Assembly (NCBI RefSeq): GCF_040049215.1
Contig: NZ_JBDZDN010000001.1
Coordinates: forward strand, 2,232,001 to 2,296,000
Origin: Mesorhizobium_K sp040049215
GTDB lineage: Bacteria > Pseudomonadota > Alphaproteobacteria > Rhizobiales > Rhizobiaceae
Length of the DNA stretch: 64,000 bases
Reading direction: 5' to 3'
Below are positions 26,655-35,901 of this stretch, piece by piece. The position numbers and the translations under genes are program-made. How positions within the stretch are numbered: position 1 is the stretch's first letter; each line of letters begins with the position of its first letter. The notes below the pieces were generated by a model that saw only the letters and a list, made by a program, of their open reading frames with translations, did no database searches and was not told the DNA's origin.

Positions 26655-27153
26655 GCCAGTGCCCGAGACGTCGAAACAAACGCTCAGCGAAGAAATCGTC
26701 CAGAGGGTGAGGGCCGAAATCGTTCACGGCGGCGCCGGGTACGGACAACCGCCGAAGCAACACCAGTTCAAGAAGGGCCAGTGCGGCAACCCTCGTGGCA
26801 GGCCCCGCGGCTCGCCGCTCGATCTTTCGTTGTCCGAACAGCCTACCCTTGGCGCCGCCAGACGAATCGCAAAAAAGAAGATCAAAATCCGCGAAGGCGA
26901 CACCGTCAACGAAGTACCGGCATACGAGGCATTGGTGGACGCTATCTTCACTTATGGCATGAAGGGGAACGCTCGATACGGTGGGATGGCCCTCGATATA
27001 ATCCGCACCGCCGAGCAGGCCCATGCGCGCCAGGCTCGAGCGCAGAACGAATATTGGCGCGATTACCAATCCGTAGCTCGAGACGCCATCGCTGAACTGA
27101 GGGCGAAAGGCGAGGCGGAGCCCGAGATTCTGCCGCCCCCGACGACATCGTGA
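26644..27153 (+). CDS. DUF5681-domain protein, phage-type
   Basis: A 169-residue protein. The DUF5681 signature FKKGQ.GNP.GRPRGS is at about residues 41-57, followed by a helical domain with IKIREGDTVNEVPAYEALVDAIF. GTG 26644 overlaps the end of the methyltransferase gene by 11 nt and has a G-rich ribosome site. Its TGA overlaps the next GTG start. Members are frequent beside ParB-methyltransferases and terminases, so a packaging-related role is possible but unproven. A near-identical but frameshifted second copy lies at 47421-47862. Confidence 0.75.
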   Translation: MADKPVPETSKQTLSEEIVQRVRAEIVHGGAGYGQPPKQHQFKKGQCGNPRGRPRGSPLDLSLSEQPTLGAARRIAKKKIKIREGDTVNEVPAYEALVDAIFTYGMKGNARYGGMALDIIRTAEQAHARQARAQNEYWRDYQSVARDAIAELRAKGEAEPEILPPPTTS

Positions 27154-27371
27154 TCGATTGGGACAACGGACCTCGTTTCCTTGGGCCGGTCGATCAAGAT
27201 GAGCTGAAAAAGTTCCTGGAAACGCAACGCCTCTGCGATGTGCTCTTGATGCAAGATGTTCTCGATCAGCGATCGGTCCCGCGGCTTGATCGCTCACCAC
27301 TAAACGAGGCGGGAGGCGCACTCTGTTTGCCATGGCTCTCGACAATACCCTCCCACCAAGACTTCGGTTGA
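27150..27371 (+). CDS. small hypothetical protein (copy 1)
   Basis: A 73-residue protein beginning at GTG 27150, which overlaps the DUF5681 stop (GTGA). It has an acidic N-terminal half with DNGPRFLGPVDQDELKKFL and no signal or TM segment. It overlaps the next gene by 40 nt in another frame. Conserved almost exactly at 47859-48080. No family recognised. Confidence 0.5.
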   Translation: MIDWDNGPRFLGPVDQDELKKFLETQRLCDVLLMQDVLDQRSVPRLDRSPLNEAGGALCLPWLSTIPSHQDFG

Positions 27372-27655
27372 GCAATGCGGACATGTTTTCCAAGCACCGG
27401 CACTTCGACAGGATGACAAAGCGCGAGCTTCTGAAATCCCCCTATCGCGAATGGAGCAAGCTCGGCTGCAATGTGGCGCGCGGGTCTGTGTTCTGCGATC
27501 TGAGCAAAGCCAAAAAACACCTGGAATTCCTGGCGGACTTTGTCGGGCACGCTTCATCAGGCGCCCTCGACGTGGAGGCTATTGCGCAAGGCGGGTTCAA
27601 TGCAGCCGCGCGTTCTTTCTTCGGACAGCACGGCATTCCGATCGGTGGGTTCTAA
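27332..27655 (+). CDS. small hypothetical protein (copy 1)
   Basis: A 107-residue basic protein with a helical centre (RMTKRELLKSPYREWSKL) and C-terminal AIAQGGFNAAARSFFGQHG. The second copy at 48041-48364 has kept its frame despite about 15 substitutions, which argues that it is or was a real gene. Start is uncertain since no clear ribosome site precedes ATG 27332. No family recognised. Confidence 0.5.
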   Translation: MALDNTLPPRLRLSNADMFSKHRHFDRMTKRELLKSPYREWSKLGCNVARGSVFCDLSKAKKHLEFLADFVGHASSGALDVEAIAQGGFNAAARSFFGQHGIPIGGF

Positions 27656-28292
27656 GTCATGGCAGGCGCAAACAGCCGCTTGGCTTCATCTCTCGCTCAA
27701 CTGCAACGCGTATCATTGAACGACCGAGATGAGGCCGAAGAACGAACCCGCTGCGCGGAAGGGCGCCTGCAATTGAGGTAGAGGATACAGGCCGGGCGTC
27801 GCGCTTGCGTTGAGCGTCGTCCGGCAGGGGCAGAGCATGACGGGCTTCTTCAACAAGGAGCCTGACCATGCAGTGCCGGAGATCAGCGGGCCTTCGCCGA
27901 ACCAGGCATCTGCCCAGCAGCCGAGTCTGTTAGGATCTTTCGTCTTATCCGCGCCTGTTAACATCCCGCCGGAAACGCATGTGGCTCGATATTCTTATGT
28001 TCACGCCCCATGTCCCCACGGGCAGACTGTTAGTCAGAGTGCCGAGTTTTGAAATTACTGGGTTATGTATATGGATGCAAAAGTTGAATTTACTATCTTC
28101 CTTGGCGGGCGAGCTTTACATCTATGACCCCGAGCGTCAAAGTAGTGGCCTGCCAGCGAATCCTTGACTACAAAAGTCTCGATTTTGGCCTGGCCAACCC
28201 GGTATATCATTTAGTCTAGATCGCGGTACTCGCTGTCAACCGGGGGAGATGCGAACATTGGATGGCCGCTTCATTGGAAGGCGGCAGGTTCG
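27656..28292. other. gap between the mobile-element remnant and the giant-gene island
   Basis: About 640 bp. The first half is GC-rich with short frames on both strands that I cannot support. From about 28040 base composition shifts to visibly AT-richer DNA that continues through the next gene, suggesting a junction near 28.0 kb. Confidence 0.45.
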
Positions 28293-29162
28293 CTATATGC
28301 TCCTACCTTCTACCGGCAGTTTCCTTCGGTTAAACCGAACACTTCTTAAAAGTGAAAAAATAGCTTCAAAGAACAAACTCAATCCCAAACCGAACATGGT
28401 CGTCCATATAATTAAAAGAAAATCTCGATCGGTGCGAGACGCAGAATTCAAATCGAATCCAACCACGTAGTTTAGATTATTCTGTGAGTCAAAGCTGTAT
28501 TCTAGGCCGTCGTCACTTGGATCAAAACTAAACACATCATTTAATTCTGTAACAACCTCTGAGTAGAATAATACAGTTTGAATATCTGTCACTGAGACGC
28601 CGGTAGCCGTCGGAACGATGCTCGAAACCGTATGATGTGCGTCGACCCACAGCGATGGCCAGAATGTCGTGGGCCCTGCAGTTCCTCGACCAGGTCCTAC
28701 CTGGATTGCCGAACCATTCCCGTACAGTCGTATTGACTTGCTTCCCGGCGACCGTCCAAACGGTTGTTTGTAACCCAAGACAAGTGATAACTCCTTACTC
28801 AGAACATCAAAAGTTTCGACTTTCGCTGTCCACCCGTTCGTTGATTCGTCGATTTCAAGATCTCCATCATGATCATTTACTGCGGCGTGATAGTTCGGAT
28901 TTTGCGTCGAGAAAATCGCGGCCTCGGCGCAATTGGAGAATGAAATATAGAGGAATAGATCGTTGTTTTGGGAAACAACCCATCGCGGGTAGAAGTTCGT
29001 TGCACCGTGGCAATCGCTGATTTGAAAATTAACCCTCAGGTCGGACGCTCCGCTAAGCAGCACAGCCATTTGGAACAACGACACTGCGAAAAGTATCAAT
29101 CCGGCCACAGTGGCGGCAGACTCTATGGGATAACGCCTAACATGTGAGAGCGGATTTCTCAT
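28293..29162 (-). CDS. two-TM hypothetical membrane protein, low-GC
   Basis: A 289-residue protein with TM segments at about 15-38 and 248-270. The roughly 200-residue loop between them is beta-rich and Trp/Tyr containing, and by the positive-inside rule (Arg-rich at both ends) faces the periplasm. It is AT-richer than its neighbours. It follows the giant genes on the same strand, and its ATG overlaps a short coding-like stretch ending at 29137. No family recognised; it may be the membrane partner of the giant proteins. Confidence 0.6.
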   Translation of the reverse strand: MRNPLSHVRRYPIESAATVAGLILFAVSLFQMAVLLSGASDLRVNFQISDCHGATNFYPRWVVSQNNDLFLYISFSNCAEAAIFSTQNPNYHAAVNDHDGDLEIDESTNGWTAKVETFDVLSKELSLVLGYKQPFGRSPGSKSIRLYGNGSAIQVGPGRGTAGPTTFWPSLWVDAHHTVSSIVPTATGVSVTDIQTVLFYSEVVTELNDVFSFDPSDDGLEYSFDSQNNLNYVVGFDLNSASRTDRDFLLIIWTTMFGLGLSLFFEAIFSLLRSVRFNRRKLPVEGRSI

Positions 29163-29457
29163 AGATGTTGCCGGAATTGTTGCTTTCTAGGTTGCTGCCG
29201 CCCCACAATCTGGTGGATTTCGATCGAGCTTCGGTCGGCGGCCAACACTCGATGTATAAGACGCTAAGCTTCTCGCGGTCCATCCATCGTCTGTGTACTA
29301 CCAAAACCCATTCCGTCGCGCTTCCTGCCGAATTGTCAGTCACCCACGGGAATGGCTGGCGAGGTTGTAACCTCAGTGTCTGGAAAATAGAGGCCAGAGC
29401 GCATAGCGTGATCCAATCACTTTGGGTTGCGTCTTGCAGGCTAGATAAGCCGAATTG
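29137..29457 (-). other. coding-like stretch after the giant gene, no start found
   Basis: An open frame of about 106 codons in a different frame from the 2152-residue gene that ends at 29441. It has natural-looking composition (for example EWVLVVHRRW and REKLSVLYIECWPP) and ends in TAG at 29137, overlapping the start of the two-TM gene. No ATG or GTG with a ribosome site was found. It may be a separate small gene, or the true C-terminus of the giant protein lost to a frameshift near 29450. Confidence 0.3.
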
Positions 29458-32400
29458 GCGGCGAGACCGATATGATGCGCGCCTGAGCTTCCACCATCGC
29501 GTTGAGACCGCTGGGACTGACGCTTTCGAGCGGCAACGAGGCGTTGGCCGGCGAGAAAAGCCAGTCGAAGTCAAATGGCTCTCCGCTGGTGTTGCTCGTC
29601 GAATGCAGAAGCGACACATCGGTCCACAATTCGGCCCCGGGCTCGCCTTCGATCTCGACATACATACCCGGTCGGAAAGGGATCGGATCGTCGAGTGGAA
29701 TTGCGCCATTCCCGGCTATGGACTTCGGTTTCACTCTCTGGCCGGTCGCCATGAGGAATTCGAAGGTCGGCCTGCCGTCCCTTTTTGCGATGCTGACAAA
29801 TAGGCCGACGATCGCCCCCTGTTCATCTGGCCGCGTCAGGACGAACCGATCGAGCTTAGTTGCGTTTGTCCCGAGCCGAACCGTCAAAGATTTCAGGGAA
29901 TCCTTGTGCGTAAACGGTGCGACGATGCGGAAGAACAGCCGAAGCCGGGCGTCTCCGGTGCTCGGTCTGAAGCCCGTCGCCAACAGGTCGAAATATGCAG
30001 TCTTGTAGATGGCTGGGACAGTGTCGAGCTTGTGGTTGCATAAAATTGCCGCGGGTGTCTCGTATTCGATCAGACGGCACGCATGCTCCAAGGTAGTATC
30101 GCTGGTTGGATGGGCGCCTAGCTGCGGTTGCCGCAGGCCGGACGCAGCGCTGCGTGCATAGACCTCGACGGGCCTGCCAAGTTCGCTAAGCAGCCGCGAC
30201 GTGATGACGGCGACGTGCCGATGGACGTAGAGCGGAAATTCGCTGGTGAAGGTCGAGGAACACGGCCAAACCCCATTCTCCGGCCGCCCCCGCCCGATGC
30301 TCAAGGTTGTGTTGCTGACCGACGCAGCGAGCCGGCTGACTGGCTCGACCTTGCTGATCCATCCCTTGTCGCCCTGCGCGGCGACATGGATGAAGTCGAA
30401 GTCGCGCCCGGTGCGCGTCCATCTCAGGAAGGTCTGGGAGCTGGCGATCGTTTCCGTCGCCCTCGGCTTCAGCGATTTGTCGATAGTCAGAGTGGCGGTA
30501 TGACTTTTCGAGGAAGCCTCGGTGTTGCCGCTCATATCCTTCGGCAACGACCACTCAAAGCTGGCGAGCACGACCGGCAGGTTGCTGCTCCCCTCCCTGA
30601 GGGTCGCGGATCGGGGCGAGACCAGCACCGCCGAGCAATACCTGCCTGCCGCCACCGGCTGGTGCAGCAGGAAAAGCTCGATGCCGCCGGACGCGCCCAC
30701 GTCGCCGCGCTCAGCCGCATGGCGGCGTTCAAAGCGCGCGATCTCGATGGACCGTTTCGTGGTGTCGACGAGGTCGACCAGCGTCTTCCAAAGGCGGACC
30801 CTGACGAGTCCGTCAAGATCGATGAGCTGCAGCAAGAAGACTGGCCCGCCCCCGCCTTCCCCCGTCTCAACGATTATGTTGGCCTTATCCACGTCGGCAC
30901 CCGACTCCGGATGAAGATCGATGCTGATCAGCCAGGAACGGTCCGGGTTGAGTGTCAGCGGCTGGCCTTTGTCCGGCACGACGGCCTCTGCGATCGTCCA
31001 GGAGGGGTCGAGATAGCGCCGCATCGCGACGCCCATCATCAATTCCTCAAGCGAGCCCTCGACGCCGTTCCAATTCACTGGACGCAAGGTGAACATCGCG
31101 TTGGGGTACGCGGGAGCCGGAGCGTTTACCGAATCGAAGGTCATCCCCATCGGTCCCTCGGGGATCACCGTAAGGCCCAGCGCCCGGTTCGCATCGAACG
31201 GCCGGTACGTCGTGTAGGGGATCGGCCCCGCTTCTTTGCGGGAGTCAAGGATCTCGACCGGAACGATCTCCTGTGGCTCGCCTTCCTTCGGCTGGTCGCG
31301 ATTGAATCCGTAACCGAACCCCGTCTTAATCTCCGCGGCGATGCGGTCGGCGAGACCACCATGCGCGAACGGCGGCTCCTGCAGGAACGCCGCGACCGGC
31401 GGCGCCGGTTTCCGACGGGCGTCGCCGTCGGGCGCAGTGGTCAGCGGAACCAGCGCGCGCAATTGCGGCCGCGTAACCTGCACGCGCGACGTATCCGCCA
31501 GCATGACGACCCGTCTGGTCCATGGCTTCGCCCATTCGGACGAAATCGGCTCCTTAGTCTTCTTGCTTTCCCCCCAAGCGGGACACTCCCGTTTCCCGTG
31601 CTCACGCAACGCTCCGGCATAGCGCGAGCGCAGCACGAAGCGGTGCCGGAAGTAGGTCGCCGATGGAGCTTCCCACGTAAACTGCTGAAGGATGGTGCGG
31701 GAGGGCAGCGGCTGGAGTCGCTGCGTCACGGTATGTGCGTCGATATGCAGGCGATCGAAAAAGGCCTCGTGCTCAAAACGCGCGAGGCTTTCATCGACCG
31801 CAAGCTGCCGCGCGAAATAGACGCCCTTGTGCTCTTTGCGCCACTTCTCGTCGACGCAATCCTTTGGCCGGATATAGCTGTAGATCGGTCGGCCGGATGG
31901 CCGCCAGCGCTGCGTCGTGATGTCGATCTCCGACAGCACACGCCAGTTGGAACGGTCCAAATCCGTGGCAACGGAGTTGCGAGTGACCAGATCGTAGCGG
32001 CGCACGCGCTCGACCGGCTCGGTCACGATCATCTGCTCGGCAAGCCGGATAGCCTCCGGCGCCACCAACTTCTCGATGCGGTCGACCATGACCTCCATCC
32101 GCAGTGACTGGCCGGCAAAAGATACGGCCGTGCCCTTGTCGATGATGTTGGCATATGGCAGCAGCCGCCGGTCCAACATCGCCGGGTGGCTGCCGTTCCG
32201 CTGGAAATACTTGAGCGGGACATGCGCGTGCAGGGCAAGGTGCGTCACCGATCCGTCGGGGGCTGTCGCAAGGTTTGGCCCGTCTTTGGAAAGGGCGAGT
32301 GCAGCACCAGCCTTGAGCTCGATCTTTAAACGGAATTTCTCGTCCAGCTTTTTCAGGACCTCAACCAGCGCCTCGACGTCCCAAGGCGTGTCCTCTGTGT

Positions 32401-35400
32401 CGTGGATTACATTCCTGGCTGCACGGAACGCCAGCTCAGACTGCTTGAACTCCTGGTCCTCGAACTCCTTCAGCCACGTGTCCAACATGATGGACTTGGA
32501 CTTCGGGTCTGGATTGTCCGCCGAATATGTATCGATCATGGCAAAATCGATCCGGACCGCCTGGACGGCCGGATCGGGAAGGCAGTCGATCAACGCCGCG
32601 AGGTCCTTGTTGGTATGCCGCAGCATGTAGGCCAGCGAAAGCGGGAGACGCAGCTTTTCGGGGAGATCCGGTCGCCGATCGAGATTGGCGTACCAGCGTT
32701 CGAAGTCCAGATAGGTTACGCGCGGCGTGGACACCGTGACCGTGCGACCTGTGGGCAGGCTCTGTGTCCAAACATCCTTGACGTCCGGGCGCACAATCAG
32801 CAGCGGGCCGCCGGCCAAGGCACTGCCGCCAACTTCAGCGAACGAAACACACAGGTGCGAGTCGGGCTGCGGTTGCGCTTCGACGACGAAACGGACCCAG
32901 CACTCCTCGGCCAATTCAGTGGGCAGCGAGTGGCTCTGGCCGTTGATGATAATGAACCGCGCGGTGCGTACGCCTGAATCCAAAGGGGGAACGATGGTTC
33001 GGAGCGTGATCGCAAAAGCCGGACTTTGGGTGACCAGAACATCAAGTCGCGGCGGCGCCCAGAGGCGATCCATGACCTGAATGCGAATCGACTTCGGCGT
33101 CCCACCCCAGCGAATGTCGGACAAGGCGAAGTCGAATGACGTCGATTTCTTGGGATTTGCCGGCGCTTGAATCTCGCCGAAGCCGCCTTTCGATCGGAAC
33201 AGGTCGCAATGCGCGGTGTTGCCCGCCGTGGCGAACACGGCCGTGCGTGGATAGTCGTGCGCCAGAGGATGGACCTTGTCGATCGCCTTGCCAAACAAGG
33301 CGGGTTCGCCGTCTGGTTCGGCTATCTTCATGTCTGAGATGGCGGTCGTGCGCCTGTAGGGAACCCGAAGGACCGGCGCTCCGGCAGGCGGGACGTCTCC
33401 GAGCGGGCGCGGCCTCCAGGGCTCTTCTGGCAGTTTCTGCTGTAACTCGAGCGGCAGGGTGCCGGCGTTGCTGGTGACCCATGCGAAGGTTTCGTAGCGC
33501 CGACCGTAAGCGAGCTGAGGCAATTTCGCGAATGCCCAGTTGTCGCCCTCTTCGAAATGGGGCTCAGGCACGTAGTATGGTTTTGTCCGGTCGACCTCGC
33601 TGCCGTTATGGATGACGCGCTCGGCGGCCGCGCTTTCCGCGAAGGAATAGCCTTCATATTCGATGAACATTGGCGCACGGCCATCGCTGACCGCTGGAAG
33701 CATCGTGTGCAGCGCGGCGCTGACTTTCAACTGTGGATCGGTTCCCGGCTTGGACGGCCACGCCCAGAACAGTTCGGCCAGGTGGGCATACGCGAAGTCG
33801 GAGCCGCCGCCGTCCAAACGGCGAATTGCGACGCCGATGCCGTTCAGGGCCGTTGCAAAGTGATCGACTTTGGAGCCGTCTATGCTGGCGCCGATCTGTA
33901 TGGGCAGTGGCCGGGGGAACCGGTCGGGCACGAAACGTCGCGGCTTGGTTACCTCCTTGATCTGATCGATCGTGTCGGCGAAGCTCAGGACCAGGTGCCT
34001 TCGCAGCGTCTCTTCGGCCACTTTGCCACGCCAGGCCGCGTCGACCTTGACCAGCACCGCCAGTAGATCGTCGAAGCACCCTCCGGTAGGGCCGAGGAAG
34101 CGGCCGGCGAAGTAGGCGGATCGCTCGATCTTATCTGCGATGTCCGCCGCTTTCATTCCTTCCACCTTGCCAGAACCCGCAAGAAGGGCGCGAGTGAAGC
34201 AGGTGCCGGACGCTCGTCGTACCGCTTCCGCCCCGTTGTAGGGCCCTTCGAGCAGGCCACGATATTCGATCCATCCGCGTTCGAAGGCGAGCTGGACGTC
34301 GACCGAACCTGTTAGGTATTCGTCTGCGAATTGGCGATGCGCCTTCGGCGAAGTGGAGGTCTCGACGGTTTCCAGCAGGCGCAGGATGGCGGCCTCCGCG
34401 CCGCTGTCCTCGTTGAGGCGCTGCTCGAATTCGGTCACCGCACGGGTGACTGCATCGCCGGGGTTGATCGGGTTAAGTTCGTAGAACGTTTTTTCGGCAT
34501 AGGCTTGGAGCCGCTTGCCAACATATTCGCCCGGCTTGGTCTGGAAGTGTTTCAGAAGTTCGGCCACTAGGTCGGAATCTTCGACGATCTCGTTCGCTTC
34601 GCCAGCTGGCTGCGGTATCGCGTGGACGGATCGCAGCGCCTCTGCAACGGCTTTGGCCGGGGCCGGCGCCAGCCTCGTCAATGCAGATTTGTCCTTGAAG
34701 ACCTTCCGGATCGCCGCGAGGACGTTTTTCGCTTGGAGCTGCTCGTTCGACAGCGGTGGCTCGATTTTCCCGAGATGGTCTAGAATGAGCGTCACCAGAG
34801 GCGCAAGGAGATCGCCCTCGCGTGAACCTTTGAGAACTTCGGGGTTGGCGCTTGAACCTTCGGGCGGTTGGATGATCGCGATGACCAGGTTGTCCAACGC
34901 CGCGATCAGGCGGGAAATTCCGTACCAGACGGCGCCATCCCAATGGTAACCTAGAATAACTTTCGTGCCGTTTGGTTTAGTCTCATAAATGCGATCGAAG
35001 GCGCAAAGCCTCTCGACACGCGCAAGTTCTGTTTTGGTGGCGTCGCGGGGCCCGAGCGCGTTTGCGGTAACGAGCATCGAGGCGGCGTGCTCCTCGAACC
35101 ATCGTGTGATACGATGCACTCCGGCGGCATGCGGGTTGACGCGCAGATAGCCTTCAGGCGTCAGATCCGCGCCCGGAAACAAGTCGAGTTCGAATGGCTT
35201 GACTTGCAATTTGACCGGCGTCGTCCGCAACAGCACCGGCTTGCCAGTACCGTAGAGATCATAGCGAAGGTCCCCATACCACTCATCCGTGCCGACATTT
35301 TCCTCCGTGAGCGGTGGCAACATCAACGGAGGATTGACGCCCTTAGCAAAGGGAAGCGCGACGAAGCCATAATCTTCGATAAATTTCCTCGAGATGCGGA

Positions 35401-35899
35401 TGATCCGCGTCAGACCGAGACCGTGACCGACCGGGGCATTCCAGGATTGTATGGCACGTAGACGGTCGCCAGCTCCGGCGGAGGTCGACGCAACGCCGTC
35501 ATCCTTAGTCGTATCGTCCCGCGCCGGCGCCCAGAAGCGTTGCTGGCCCGGCATCACTGCGAGCTTCTGCTCGTCAAGCCATTGCATCAGCTCGGCGGGC
35601 GAGCCGACATGGCTCGTCTCGCCGATTTCCTGCATCGGGAAACTCGACCGTTTGAGATACTCGCCCTTGCCCCGATATTCATACACGACCATGACCATGC
35701 TTGGCGCCGCTCCGAGGAACCTTGCCATGCGTCGCCTGGCGATCTCCTCGTCGCCCGGCATGGCGTCCATCGATCCCGATGCAAGGCTGTCGATGCTGAG
35801 ATTAACCGCGAAGGACATGATCTTGTTGTCGATGTCGCCTTTGCAGAACTTCTGTGGCTCCTGGTCGACCCGGCAGTGGATAATCGTCTTGACAGCCAT
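29441..35899 (-). CDS. giant uncharacterised protein, 2152 residues
   Basis: The second gene of a giant pair. ATG 35899 has GAGGAG 7 nt upstream and starts 2 nt after the stop of the 2504-residue gene, so the two are almost certainly co-translated from one mRNA. There is no signal peptide or TM segment. Residues 1-250 are mixed, about 280-680 mainly helical, and the rest is dominated by beta strands with many Trp, Tyr and Pro, suggesting a chain of beta domains. Composition matches the host's high GC. I recognise no motif. A complete frame of this length is strong evidence that it is real and under selection. Possible roles (secreted toxin-like scaffold, structural particle, surface protein) are guesses. 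Confidence 0.8.
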   Translation of the reverse strand: MAVKTIIHCRVDQEPQKFCKGDIDNKIMSFAVNLSIDSLASGSMDAMPGDEEIARRRMARFLGAAPSMVMVVYEYRGKGEYLKRSSFPMQEIGETSHVGSPAELMQWLDEQKLAVMPGQQRFWAPARDDTTKDDGVASTSAGAGDRLRAIQSWNAPVGHGLGLTRIIRISRKFIEDYGFVALPFAKGVNPPLMLPPLTEENVGTDEWYGDLRYDLYGTGKPVLLRTTPVKLQVKPFELDLFPGADLTPEGYLRVNPHAAGVHRITRWFEEHAASMLVTANALGPRDATKTELARVERLCAFDRIYETKPNGTKVILGYHWDGAVWYGISRLIAALDNLVIAIIQPPEGSSANPEVLKGSREGDLLAPLVTLILDHLGKIEPPLSNEQLQAKNVLAAIRKVFKDKSALTRLAPAPAKAVAEALRSVHAIPQPAGEANEIVEDSDLVAELLKHFQTKPGEYVGKRLQAYAEKTFYELNPINPGDAVTRAVTEFEQRLNEDSGAEAAILRLLETVETSTSPKAHRQFADEYLTGSVDVQLAFERGWIEYRGLLEGPYNGAEAVRRASGTCFTRALLAGSGKVEGMKAADIADKIERSAYFAGRFLGPTGGCFDDLLAVLVKVDAAWRGKVAEETLRRHLVLSFADTIDQIKEVTKPRRFVPDRFPRPLPIQIGASIDGSKVDHFATALNGIGVAIRRLDGGGSDFAYAHLAELFWAWPSKPGTDPQLKVSAALHTMLPAVSDGRAPMFIEYEGYSFAESAAAERVIHNGSEVDRTKPYYVPEPHFEEGDNWAFAKLPQLAYGRRYETFAWVTSNAGTLPLELQQKLPEEPWRPRPLGDVPPAGAPVLRVPYRRTTAISDMKIAEPDGEPALFGKAIDKVHPLAHDYPRTAVFATAGNTAHCDLFRSKGGFGEIQAPANPKKSTSFDFALSDIRWGGTPKSIRIQVMDRLWAPPRLDVLVTQSPAFAITLRTIVPPLDSGVRTARFIIINGQSHSLPTELAEECWVRFVVEAQPQPDSHLCVSFAEVGGSALAGGPLLIVRPDVKDVWTQSLPTGRTVTVSTPRVTYLDFERWYANLDRRPDLPEKLRLPLSLAYMLRHTNKDLAALIDCLPDPAVQAVRIDFAMIDTYSADNPDPKSKSIMLDTWLKEFEDQEFKQSELAFRAARNVIHDTEDTPWDVEALVEVLKKLDEKFRLKIELKAGAALALSKDGPNLATAPDGSVTHLALHAHVPLKYFQRNGSHPAMLDRRLLPYANIIDKGTAVSFAGQSLRMEVMVDRIEKLVAPEAIRLAEQMIVTEPVERVRRYDLVTRNSVATDLDRSNWRVLSEIDITTQRWRPSGRPIYSYIRPKDCVDEKWRKEHKGVYFARQLAVDESLARFEHEAFFDRLHIDAHTVTQRLQPLPSRTILQQFTWEAPSATYFRHRFVLRSRYAGALREHGKRECPAWGESKKTKEPISSEWAKPWTRRVVMLADTSRVQVTRPQLRALVPLTTAPDGDARRKPAPPVAAFLQEPPFAHGGLADRIAAEIKTGFGYGFNRDQPKEGEPQEIVPVEILDSRKEAGPIPYTTYRPFDANRALGLTVIPEGPMGMTFDSVNAPAPAYPNAMFTLRPVNWNGVEGSLEELMMGVAMRRYLDPSWTIAEAVVPDKGQPLTLNPDRSWLISIDLHPESGADVDKANIIVETGEGGGGPVFLLQLIDLDGLVRVRLWKTLVDLVDTTKRSIEIARFERRHAAERGDVGASGGIELFLLHQPVAAGRYCSAVLVSPRSATLREGSSNLPVVLASFEWSLPKDMSGNTEASSKSHTATLTIDKSLKPRATETIASSQTFLRWTRTGRDFDFIHVAAQGDKGWISKVEPVSRLAASVSNTTLSIGRGRPENGVWPCSSTFTSEFPLYVHRHVAVITSRLLSELGRPVEVYARSAASGLRQPQLGAHPTSDTTLEHACRLIEYETPAAILCNHKLDTVPAIYKTAYFDLLATGFRPSTGDARLRLFFRIVAPFTHKDSLKSLTVRLGTNATKLDRFVLTRPDEQGAIVGLFVSIAKRDGRPTFEFLMATGQRVKPKSIAGNGAIPLDDPIPFRPGMYVEIEGEPGAELWTDVSLLHSTSNTSGEPFDFDWLFSPANASLPLESVSPSGLNAMVEAQARIISVSPPIRLI

Positions 35900-35901
35900 A
35901 G

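Larger units (their letters stand above)
26764..27655 (+). repeat. direct repeat, copy 1 (three phage-type genes)
   Basis: This stretch recurs at 47473-48364 with a constant offset of 20709 bp for most of its length. It is near-identical from about 26796 to 27470, then more divergent to the end of the third gene. Small indels near 26780 and 26872 separate the copies. Confidence 0.9.

Noticed and set aside
30128..32107. 659-codon plus-strand frame inside the giant gene
   Set aside because: Antisense shadow with Arg/Pro/Gly-rich unnatural composition; the minus frame is continuous for 6.4 kb.
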